Shown one piece after another: positions 1 to 5,417 of a stretch of 6,134 nt of DNA. A program made the translations under genes and the position numbers. The DNA comes from Endomicrobium sp. (GTDB lineage: Bacteria; Elusimicrobiota; Endomicrobiia; Endomicrobiales; Endomicrobiaceae). The notes under the pieces are model-generated. The model was not told where the DNA came from, searched no databases, and saw only the letters and a list, made by a program, of their open reading frames with translations. The stretch spans positions 1-6,134 of the forward strand of contig JAISDY010000111.1 of the NCBI GenBank assembly GCA_031264425.1. Reading direction: 5' to 3'. Position 1 is the first letter of the stretch. Each line of letters starts with the position of its first letter.

Positions 1-557
1 GTTCCATCAAAAAGATAGCCTTCTTTTTGCTTCAATAAAGCTTCAAGTTTAATTGACTTGCCAGCTGCATGTAAAACTGAATCTAACTTTATCGTATTTG
101 TGTCAACATACACATAAGCGTCGGTTATATTGAAAAACGCTGTTCCTTGTTTAATTAAAACCTCATTTATATGAACGTCAATACTCATTTCCGGAAGTTT
201 TAAAACGGCTTTCTTTTCGCTTGGGTTTAGAGCCGAAACATCTTGATTTTCTTTTAAATCAATCTCCATGTTGGATATTTCAATTTGTCTTATGCTTCCT
301 AAAGGAGAGAAAAAATTAAAAAGGAATTTAAATAGATTTAATTTGAAAGTAATTTTTCGGACTTTTATAACGTCGTCGGCTTCAACATCTTTAAGAGATA
401 GTTTAAACGGAGATAGTGAAAAGTTACCTATGGATATGTTATGTCCGGTTTTGACGCTTACATATTTTTGCAAGTAAGGAACTAAAAAAAGCCCCCTTGC
501 GCAGTACACGGAAATAGGCAAAACTAAGACAATAAAAAATATTATAATCTTTCGCAT
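1..557 (-). CDS. AsmA/TamB-like envelope protein, N-terminal part (3' end outside window)
   Basis: The frame is open from the ATG at 557-555 to the window edge (185 codons). The first ~20 residues are a basic start plus a hydrophobic stretch (MRKIIIFFIVLVLPISVY), which reads as an uncleaved signal anchor; there is no good lipobox. Residues ~25-100 follow the pattern at the start of AsmA/TamB (DUF490) proteins: a 'tGhnIsIGnfslSPF' segment, a 'LSLKDVEADD' strand, then 'IRQIEISNMEIDL', giving short alternating beta strands. Members of this superfamily are anchored in the inner membrane, span the periplasm as a lipid-binding beta groove, and serve outer-membrane lipid or protein assembly. The start is supported by AAGG five bases upstream (563-566). 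It lies 84 bases after ilvE on the same strand and could be co-transcribed with it. TamB and other AsmA-like proteins cannot be told apart from the N-terminus alone, so no symbol is given. Confidence 0.72.
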   Translation of the reverse strand, partial: MRKIIIFFIVLVLPISVYCARGLFLVPYLQKYVSVKTGHNISIGNFSLSPFKLSLKDVEADDVIKVRKITFKLNLFKFLFNFFSPLGSIRQIEISNMEIDLKENQDVSALNPSEKKAVLKLPEMSIDVHINEVLIKQGTAFFNITDAYVYVDTNTIKLDSVLHAAGKSIKLEALLKQKEGYLFDG

Positions 558-584
558 ACGCGCCTTAAAATCTATAAAGTTTTT

Positions 585-629
585 TCGGCAGATAAATAAT
601 TTAATATTAATTAAACAAATCTCTGCCGA
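585..629. repeat. 8-bp perfect inverted repeat with 29-base loop between ilvE and the AsmA/TamB-like gene
   Basis: TCGGCAGA at 585-592 is exactly complementary to TCTGCCGA at 622-629. The arms are 5/8 G+C in an otherwise very AT-rich 84-base spacer. The loop contains the perfect palindrome TTAATATTAA (601-610). Read in the direction of the flanking genes (minus strand), the second arm is followed by six A residues rather than T residues, so this is not an ordinary intrinsic terminator. A paired regulator site, an RNA-processing hairpin or chance remain possible. Confidence 0.5.
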
Positions 630-634
630 TTATA
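629..634 (-). promoter_or_regulatory. Candidate -10 hexamer for the AsmA/TamB-like gene
   Basis: On the minus strand the sequence reads TATAAT, a perfect sigma-70 -10 consensus, just after the ilvE stop. No recognisable -35 lies 16-18 bases upstream, inside the end of ilvE. If used, transcription would begin around 622, at the edge of the inverted repeat, leaving a leader of about 65 bases. In DNA this AT-rich a lone hexamer is weak evidence. Confidence 0.22.
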
Positions 635-641
635 AACAAAA

Positions 642-1517
642 TTATTTAATCGGTGTGCCTGACGAATGAGCTAAAGCTTTAAACTCTTTTATAAGTTTAG
701 CCGTTATTTTGCCGGGTTTGCCGTCGCCAATAGTTCTTGAATCAACCGCAACGACAGGAATTATTTCAGCAGCCGTCCCCGTTAAAAAACACTCGTCGGC
801 AGTGTAAACCTCATACAAACTTAAGCGTGCTTCTTTTACAGAAATTCCCGATTTGTTTTTTGCAAGCTCTATAACCGCGTCTCTCGTTATTCCTATCAAT
901 GCGCCTTCAGAACCTGCCGGAGTATAAAGAATGCCGTTTTTTACTATAAATATATTGTCGCCAGTACATTCCACGACATATCCTTCGGCATTTAACATAA
1001 TAGCCTCGGCGGCACCGCTTCTTACAGCCTGCATTTTCGCAAGAATATTGTTCAAATAGTTAAGAGATTTGATATTTGGACTTAGAGAATCTTGCCTTAT
1101 TCTTCTAGTGGAAACCGTTACAATTTCCATACCTTTTTCATAGAATTCTTCCGGATAGAGTTTAATCTGATCCGCTATTATTATTACAGAAGGAGGTTTC
1201 GTGCAATTTCTGGGATCAAGACCTAAATCGCCGCACCCCCTTGTAACGATAAGCCTTATATAAGCGTCATTAATCTTATTTGCCAAAATGGTTTTTATTA
1301 AAGCTTTTTCTATTTCTTTTTTATGCATCGGAATTTCTAAATTAATAGCTTTAGCCGAAGACCAAAGTCTTTCCAAATGCTCTTTTAATCTAAAAACTCT
1401 TCCATTATAAGCTCTTATGCCTTCAAAAATACCGTCGCCGTAAAGAAAACCGTGGTCAAACACGGAAATTTTTGCTTCTCCCTTTTCAATTAACTTCCCA
1501 TCAAGAAAAATTTTCAT
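642..1517 (-). CDS. ilvE: Branched-chain amino acid aminotransferase
   Basis: This 291-residue protein has the normal length for a class IV (fold type IV) PLP-dependent aminotransferase. It transfers the amino group between glutamate and the 2-oxo acids of valine, leucine and isoleucine, the last step of their synthesis, in the cytoplasm. Visible signatures: FLDGKLIEKGEAKISVFDHG (4-23) and the family block GDGIFEGIRAYNGRVF (27-42); the PLP-binding lysine K150 in SPNIKSLNYLNNILA; E183 in VECTGDNIF, expected to contact the cofactor ring nitrogen; and FLTGTAAEI (244-252), the phosphate-binding loop. The 'FEGIRAY' block favours IlvE over D-amino-acid transaminase or aminodeoxychorismate lyase, which share the fold. 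The start at 1517 has AAGGAG nine bases upstream. It is the fourth gene of the lysS run, 38 bases after lolD. Specificity is inferred from motifs. Confidence 0.93.
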   Translation of the reverse strand: MKIFLDGKLIEKGEAKISVFDHGFLYGDGIFEGIRAYNGRVFRLKEHLERLWSSAKAINLEIPMHKKEIEKALIKTILANKINDAYIRLIVTRGCGDLGLDPRNCTKPPSVIIIADQIKLYPEEFYEKGMEIVTVSTRRIRQDSLSPNIKSLNYLNNILAKMQAVRSGAAEAIMLNAEGYVVECTGDNIFIVKNGILYTPAGSEGALIGITRDAVIELAKNKSGISVKEARLSLYEVYTADECFLTGTAAEIIPVVAVDSRTIGDGKPGKITAKLIKEFKALAHSSGTPIK

Positions 1518-1532
1518 CTACATGTTCTCCTT
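1518..1532 (-). promoter_or_regulatory. ilvE ribosome binding site with a start-stop ATGTAG inside the spacer
   Basis: On the minus strand AAGGAG (1532-1527) is followed after nine bases by the ilvE ATG (1517-1515). The spacer itself contains ATG immediately followed by TAG (1523-1518). That upstream ATG is only three bases from the Shine-Dalgarno core, too close for efficient initiation, so the site at 1517 should dominate. It decides the ilvE start because no longer in-frame option exists past this TAG. Confidence 0.7.
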
Positions 1533-1555
1533 AATATGCAAAATACAAATTATGC

Positions 1556-2215
1556 TTATAATACGCATCCATCAACAAGTCTAATTATTCTATCAGCTTT
1601 TTGAGCAAGACCTTCGTCGTGCGTTACAAGAACCAAAGTAGCGCCTATGTCCGCCGTTACGTCAAACAGCAATTTTTCTATTTCAAGACCCGTCTGCCCG
1701 TCCAAATTACCGGTAGGTTCGTCCGCAAAAATTATGCGAGGATTATTTATTAAGGCTCTTACAACAGCCGCTCTTTGTTGTTCTCCGCCAGAAAGCTCTG
1801 AAGGATAATGATCTTGCCTGTGCAAAAGTCCAGCTTTGCTTAAAATATCTTGCGCTTGTTTTAATTTTGATTTTTTATCTTTCCAAACAGGAATGAGAAT
1901 ATTCTCCAAAACTGTGAAGTCAGGCATAAGATAATGGAACTGGAAAACAAAACCTATATAATCTCTTCTAATGATGCGCAAGTATTTATCGTCTCTGTCA
2001 AAACAATCAACTCCATCTATGTAAACCTTTCCCGAAGTAGGTCTGTCCATCAATCCTAAAATATGCATCAATGTGCTTTTCCCAGCTCCTGACGGACCGG
2101 TCAAGGCGACTTTTTGCCCAGACTTTATTTCCAAATTTATATTTTTTAATATTTTAACATCGGCGGAGTTTTTTTTAGCATACTGTTTGTTTAAATTTTC
2201 AGCTTTTATATTCAT
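1556..2215 (-). CDS. lolD: LolD-type ABC transporter ATPase (lipoprotein release)
   Basis: This 219-residue single-domain ABC ATPase has the usual LolD/MacB-family length. It would sit on the cytoplasmic face of the inner membrane and power extraction of lipoproteins bound for the outer membrane. Motifs in order: Walker A GPSGAGKST (40-48), Q-loop Q92 in FVFQFHYLMPDFTVLEN, signature LSGGEQQR (141-148), Walker B IIFADEP (161-167) with catalytic E166, D-loop NLD (170-172) and switch H199 in LVTHD. All are intact. The 'FQFHYLMPDFTVLEN' stretch and the adjacent LolC/E-type permease support LolD rather than FtsE or a MacB exporter, which have similar motifs. It starts 21 bases after the permease stop, with only a weak GGA-type ribosome site, so translation may be coupled to the upstream gene. 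It ends 38 bases before ilvE. Confidence 0.92.
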   Translation of the reverse strand: MNIKAENLNKQYAKKNSADVKILKNINLEIKSGQKVALTGPSGAGKSTLMHILGLMDRPTSGKVYIDGVDCFDRDDKYLRIIRRDYIGFVFQFHYLMPDFTVLENILIPVWKDKKSKLKQAQDILSKAGLLHRQDHYPSELSGGEQQRAAVVRALINNPRIIFADEPTGNLDGQTGLEIEKLLFDVTADIGATLVLVTHDEGLAQKADRIIRLVDGCVL

Positions 2216-2236
2216 AGTTAATTCCGATAAAAATCG

Positions 2237-3466
2237 CTAACCGTATCTTATGGCTTCAAGAGGATCTAATTTTGCAACTTGTCGCGCAGGATAAAGACCT
2301 GCCAATACTGATATAACAAAAGTGCTTATAGCTACTGTCAATATGTCCAAAGGAATTATAGAAACTGGAAGTTTATCAACATAGTAAACGCCTTTTGGAA
2401 GTTTAAATATATCAAGATATTTTAATGCAAAACTTACAGAAACCCCGAGGATTATTCCAAATACTGTTCCTAACGAGCCAACAATAAGCCCTTCGTAAAA
2501 AAATATTTTTGAAATAGAATAATTTGAAAATCCCATAGCGGACATTATCCCTATTTCTTTTGACTTCTGAACGCTTAAAAGCAAGAGGTTGGAAATAACG
2601 TTAAACGCCGCGACAATTATTATAAGCCCCAAAATAAGAAACATCATTATTTTTTCAAGCCTCAATGCCGAAAAAAGATTTTTATTCATATCAAACCATG
2701 CTTTTGCTTTGTAAGGATAGGACAAATCTTTTTGAATCTCTGCTGCAGTTAGCGACGCTTTCTCAACATTAGTCGTATGTATGTCAAGCCCAGTAACGGA
2801 ATCAGGCATTGAAAATAAACTTTGCCCCTCTTTTAAATCTATAAATCCCAAAGAAGAATCAAAGTCATACATTCCAGACTGTATTACTGCGGAAACGTTA
2901 AATTTATACATTGTGGGAATACTTCCCAAACTTGTGGGAAACATCAAAATAACTTCGTCACTCGCATCCGTAGAGATGTTTTTTGCAAGCTCGCAACCCA
3001 ATATTATTGATCTCTTGCCAATATTTTCACCGTTAAATTTAACATCTGAAACAACAATCTGCTTTGAAAGGTTTAAAATTTTATCTTCTCTGGAATAATC
3101 TATAGCTTTTATTATTATGCCGGCTGAAGAGGAAGAATCAATACCTCTTACAATACCCTGCTTATATATAAACGGCAACACACTTGCGACATTTTTATTA
3201 CCTTTTATTTTATCTTCCACAGAAATATAATCTTCAAAAGATTCCCCATCGCCTCTTGTTACCAGTATATGCGGTTGTATACCTAAAATTTTATTTCTTA
3301 TATCACTCTGAAAACCGCTCATAACCGCAAGAGTTATGACAAGAGAAGCAACTCCCAAAGCTGTGCCTCCTACGGCTATAAAAGTAGTAAGCAAAGAAAA
3401 AAAAGCCTTTTTTCTTGCTTTTAAATATCTTACAGCTATAAAAAACTCAACTGACATTGCGCTCAT
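2237..3466 (-). CDS. lolE: LolC/LolE-family lipoprotein-releasing permease
   Basis: This 409-residue inner-membrane protein has the four-helix LolC/LolE layout: a helix at ~22-50, a large periplasmic domain at ~51-270, then helices at ~272-298, ~319-349 and ~371-393. Family marks are SGFQSDIRNKILGIQPHILV (50-69) after helix 1, the coupling segment SKEIGIMSAMGFS (302-314) that contacts the ATPase, PKGVYYVDKLPV (357-368) before the last helix, and the C-terminal YPARQVAKLDPLEAIRYG. With LolD it would hand lipoproteins to the periplasmic carrier LolA. Only one such permease is present here, so it may act as a homodimer, or a partner may lie elsewhere; LolC and LolE cannot be separated by eye. 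It starts six bases after the lysS stop. A second ATG three codons in (3457) is an equally possible start, and neither has a strong ribosome site. It ends in TAG, showing that TAG is a real stop in this genome. Confidence 0.9.
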   Translation of the reverse strand: MSAMSVEFFIAVRYLKARKKAFFSLLTTFIAVGGTALGVASLVITLAVMSGFQSDIRNKILGIQPHILVTRGDGESFEDYISVEDKIKGNKNVASVLPFIYKQGIVRGIDSSSSAGIIIKAIDYSREDKILNLSKQIVVSDVKFNGENIGKRSIILGCELAKNISTDASDEVILMFPTSLGSIPTMYKFNVSAVIQSGMYDFDSSLGFIDLKEGQSLFSMPDSVTGLDIHTTNVEKASLTAAEIQKDLSYPYKAKAWFDMNKNLFSALRLEKIMMFLILGLIIIVAAFNVISNLLLLSVQKSKEIGIMSAMGFSNYSISKIFFYEGLIVGSLGTVFGIILGVSVSFALKYLDIFKLPKGVYYVDKLPVSIIPLDILTVAISTFVISVLAGLYPARQVAKLDPLEAIRYG

Positions 3467-3472
3467 AAAACT

Positions 3473-4942
3473 TTACTCTGGTCTCATGGCTGGAAAAGTT
3501 ATAACTTCTCTTATAGATTCCACGCCGGTCAACACCATAACAAGCCTGTCTATGCCTATGCCCAAACCTCCCGTTGGAGGAAGTCCTTGCTCTAAAGCAA
3601 AAATAAAATCTTCATCATAAGGCATAACCTCATCATCGCCTTTCTTTTTGGTTTCCATCTGTTGGGCAAATCTTGTTCTCTGCAGTTGAGGATCATTAAG
3701 CTCGGAATACGCATTCCCTATTTCCATTCCGTTTATGTAAAGCTCAAAGCGTTCGGCTATTTCCGGTTGATCAAATTTAACCTTTGAAAGAGGAGAATAA
3801 ATGGCGGGATAGTCTATAACGAAAGTCGGACTTTTTAAATTTGGTATAACTTTCTCGTCAAAAACCTGATCTAAAATCTTCTTGTCCGTAGCGTTTTTAG
3901 GTAAATCTAAATTAAAATGTTTTACCTGATCAAACATTTTTCCGCTTTCAACATAAGGCAATAAATCAAGCCCCGTATATTCTTTTATCAAATCAAACAT
4001 TTTCGCTCTTCTAAACTCAAGTTTAAGTTCAGGATTTACCTTCTCCGAGGCAGATTTAATCAATGTTTCAGTCAAATCCATCATATCGTTGTAATCGGCA
4101 TATGCTTGGTAAAGCTCCATCATTGTAAACTCCGGATTGTGATTTTTATCAATTCCTTCGTTTCTAAAGTTTCTGCCTATTTCAAAAACTCTGTCCATTC
4201 CGCCGACAACTAAACGCTTCAAGAAGAGTTCTGGAGCGATTCTTAAAAATAAATCTATATCCAAGGCATTGTGGTGTGTTACAAAAGGTCTTGCGTTAGC
4301 TCCGCCTGCCAAAGACTGCAAAATTGGAGTTTCAACTTCTATAAAGCCTAATTCTTCAAGTTTATGTCTTATGGCAGAAATAACCATACTTCTTTTCACA
4401 AAAACATTTTTAACTTCACTATTGGCTATCAAATCCAAATATCTTTGTCTGTATCTCGTCTCTGTATCTTTAAGACCATGCCATTTCTCCGGAAGAGGTC
4501 TAAACGCCTTTGTAAGCATTGTCCATTTTTCTACCATTATGCTCAGTTCGTTTGTTTTTGTTTTAAAAGGAATACCTTCAACGGCAATAAAGTCGGATGT
4601 GTCAACCATATTCTTGAAAAGTTTATATTCCTCCGCTCCGACTTTATCAGCTCTGACATATATCTGAATCTTGGAATATCCGTCTCTTATGTCAAGAAAG
4701 GCGGCTTTACCCATGTTCCTGTAAGTCATTACTCTTCCCGCAGCTTTAACTTTTACATCTGAGACTTGTTCTTTTCCAAGAGATGCGAACTCTTTTTGTA
4801 TATCGGCAATATTTTTATCCAAAAAATATTTAGCGGGATAAGGATTTATTCCCGCTGCCGCAAAGTCTTTTGCTTTTTGTTTCCTCTGCTGAATTATTTG
4901 CTCTATAGGAGTTGCCGCCTGCTGCTGTTCTTTCTTTTCCAT
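3473..4942 (-). CDS. lysS: Lysyl-tRNA synthetase, class II
   Basis: It charges tRNA-Lys with lysine using ATP, in the cytoplasm. At 489 residues it matches bacterial LysS. From the chosen start: an N-terminal basic helix, an OB-fold anticodon-binding domain (~64-142), then the class II catalytic core with motif 1 [10 protein letters not shown] (199-208), the lysine-pocket segment GGANARPF (213-220), motif 2 from FRNEG to ELYQAYADY (259-284) and motif 3 [15 protein letters not shown] (459-473), ending TFPAMRPE as the family usually does. All motifs look intact. Start choice: the ATG at 4942 has AGAGGA upstream (11-12 base spacer), while the longer option at 4966 (eight more residues, MQQRKVRQ) has no ribosome site. 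It is the first gene of the lysS-lolE-lolD-ilvE run, behind a strong promoter. The leader is too short for a T-box. Confidence 0.95.
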   Translation of the reverse strand: MEKKEQQQAATPIEQIIQQRKQKAKDFAAAGINPYPAKYFLDKNIADIQKEFASLGKEQVSDVKVKAAGRVMTYRNMGKAAFLDIRDGYSKIQIYVRADKVGAEEYKLFKNMVDTSDFIAVEGIPFKTKTNELSIMVEKWTMLTKAFRPLPEKWHGLKDTETRYRQRYLDLIANSEVKNVFVKRSMVISAIRHKLEELGFIEVETPILQSLAGGANARPFVTHHNALDIDLFLRIAPELFLKRLVVGGMDRVFEIGRNFRNEGIDKNHNPEFTMMELYQAYADYNDMMDLTETLIKSASEKVNPELKLEFRRAKMFDLIKEYTGLDLLPYVESGKMFDQVKHFNLDLPKNATDKKILDQVFDEKVIPNLKSPTFVIDYPAIYSPLSKVKFDQPEIAERFELYINGMEIGNAYSELNDPQLQRTRFAQQMETKKKGDDEVMPYDEDFIFALEQGLPPTGGLGIGIDRLVMVLTGVESIREVITFPAMRPE

Positions 4943-4953
4943 TTGTCGTACTT

Positions 4954-4959
4954 TCCTCT
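4954..4959 (-). promoter_or_regulatory. Ribosome binding site supporting the shorter lysS start
   Basis: The minus strand reads AGAGGA here, 11 bases before the ATG at 4942. The spacing is slightly long but it is the only Shine-Dalgarno-like sequence near either candidate start. The ATG at 4966 is preceded only by AT-rich sequence. Confidence 0.45.
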
Positions 4960-4999
4960 GTTGCATATTATTTTAAATTTTAACAGTTTTATCTTGAGA

Positions 5000-5028
5000 A
5001 TTGTATCATTTTTTAATAATACAGTCAA
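5000..5028 (-). promoter_or_regulatory. Sigma-70 promoter for the lysS-lolE-lolD-ilvE operon
   Basis: On the minus strand TTGACT (5028-5023) is followed by exactly 17 bases and then TACAAT (5005-5000). Each hexamer matches the consensus at five of six positions with ideal spacing. Transcription should start near 4993, giving a leader of about 51 bases to the lysS ATG at 4942 (27 to the alternative at 4966). The -35 lies only 22 bases beyond the end of the upstream DUF192 gene, so read-through from that gene is also possible; no GC-rich terminator is seen between them. Confidence 0.75.
5002..5023. repeat. 22-base imperfect palindrome overlapping the lysS promoter
   Basis: On the plus strand the arms are TGTATCATT (5002-5010) and AATAATACA (5015-5023), separated by TTTT. 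Eight of nine positions pair. The dyad fills the space between the -35 and -10 hexamers and covers four bases of the -10, where a repressor would block polymerase. The DNA is AT-rich, so a chance match is possible. Confidence 0.4.
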
Positions 5029-5050
5029 AATAAATTTTTCAATTTTTTAT

Positions 5051-5368
5051 TTAAAAATCAATCAATTTCTTTCCTATTAAAGAATCTATATTTTCTATGA
5101 TATTTGAAGGGATTTCAAGGATTGAACACGCATTCTTTATAGGCAAAATTATGCTGAAAGGCCTTACTTGTTTTATAACATTTACAACTTTATCTTTTTT
5201 ATCCAAGAAAATAATATCTAAGTCAAAACGCATAAAAAATGTGTGTATTGATTTGCAATTTTTGAATAATAACGCATAATCGGCGTCTTTCTTAAACATA
5301 AAACTGACAAATCTTTGACAAAAAGTCTCTGCAACAACTATCCTTATATTCAAATTTAATCTTTCCAT
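5051..5368 (-). CDS. DUF192-family small protein
   Basis: This 105-residue protein matches the DUF192 pattern. From the ATG at 5368: IRIVVAETFCQRFVSFMF (8-25) corresponds to the usual 'VeVAdTpaeRarGLMfR'; YALLFKN (31-37) to the 'GMLFvF' strand; THE 'HTFFMRFDLDIIFLDKKDKV' segment (42-61) to the hallmark 'sFWMkNTliPLDiiFLDedGkV'; and CSILEIPSN (81-89) to 'arYvLElpaG'. The family's biochemical role is not established. Many members are exported, but with this start there is no signal peptide, so it would be cytoplasmic. The frame stays open upstream to an ATG at 5458, but that extension crosses the divergent promoter and overlaps the opposite gene, and its hydrophobic look is a mirror of that gene's membrane helix, so I reject it. 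The start is still uncertain: AGGGAG (5385-5390) lies 16 bases from the ATG, with GAGCTT repeated at a 13-base period between them. Confidence 0.72.
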   Translation of the reverse strand: MERLNLNIRIVVAETFCQRFVSFMFKKDADYALLFKNCKSIHTFFMRFDLDIIFLDKKDKVVNVIKQVRPFSIILPIKNACSILEIPSNIIENIDSLIGKKLIDF

Positions 5369-5400
5369 AAGCTCAAAAATCAAGCTCCCTAACAAAAAAT

Positions 5401-5410
5401 ATTGTATAAT
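5401..5410. promoter_or_regulatory. Overlapping divergent -10 elements
   Basis: ATTGTATAAT contains a perfect plus-strand -10 (TATAAT, 5405-5410) and a minus-strand TACAAT (5406-5401), two bases shared. It lies in the 49-base gap between the divergent DUF192 and sensor-type genes. Neither has a convincing -35. From the plus-strand hexamer transcription would begin at about 5417, directly at the ATG of the sensor gene (5418), which also lacks a Shine-Dalgarno sequence, so that transcript could be leaderless. Confidence 0.4.
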
Positions 5411-5417
5411 TTCATAT

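Noticed and set aside
268..477. Plus-strand open frame of 69 codons
   Set aside because: It lies antisense to the AsmA/TamB-like gene, has no ribosome site and no recognisable protein pattern.
2781..3620. Two plus-strand open frames (2781-3098 and 3336-3620)
   Set aside because: Both are antisense to the LolC/E-type permease (the second also to the end of lysS), whose motifs are intact on the minus strand.
4943..4993. T-box or other riboswitch ahead of lysS
   Set aside because: The leader predicted from the promoter is only about 50 bases, too short for a T-box, and no conserved stem or terminator is visible.
5024..5055. AT-only hairpin (AAATAAA...TTTATTT on the minus strand) after the DUF192 stop as a terminator
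   Set aside because: The stem has no G or C, the loop is 11 bases, and no T-run follows before the -35 of the lysS promoter; it is expected in such AT-rich sequence.
4269..5080. Three plus-strand open frames (4269-4667, 4364-4762, 4766-5080)
   Set aside because: They are antisense to lysS and its promoter; the hydrophobic and serine/leucine-rich content is what reverse reading of lysine- and glutamate-rich codons gives.
5097..5279. Plus-strand open frame of 60 codons
   Set aside because: It is antisense to the DUF192 gene, whose family pattern is clear on the other strand.
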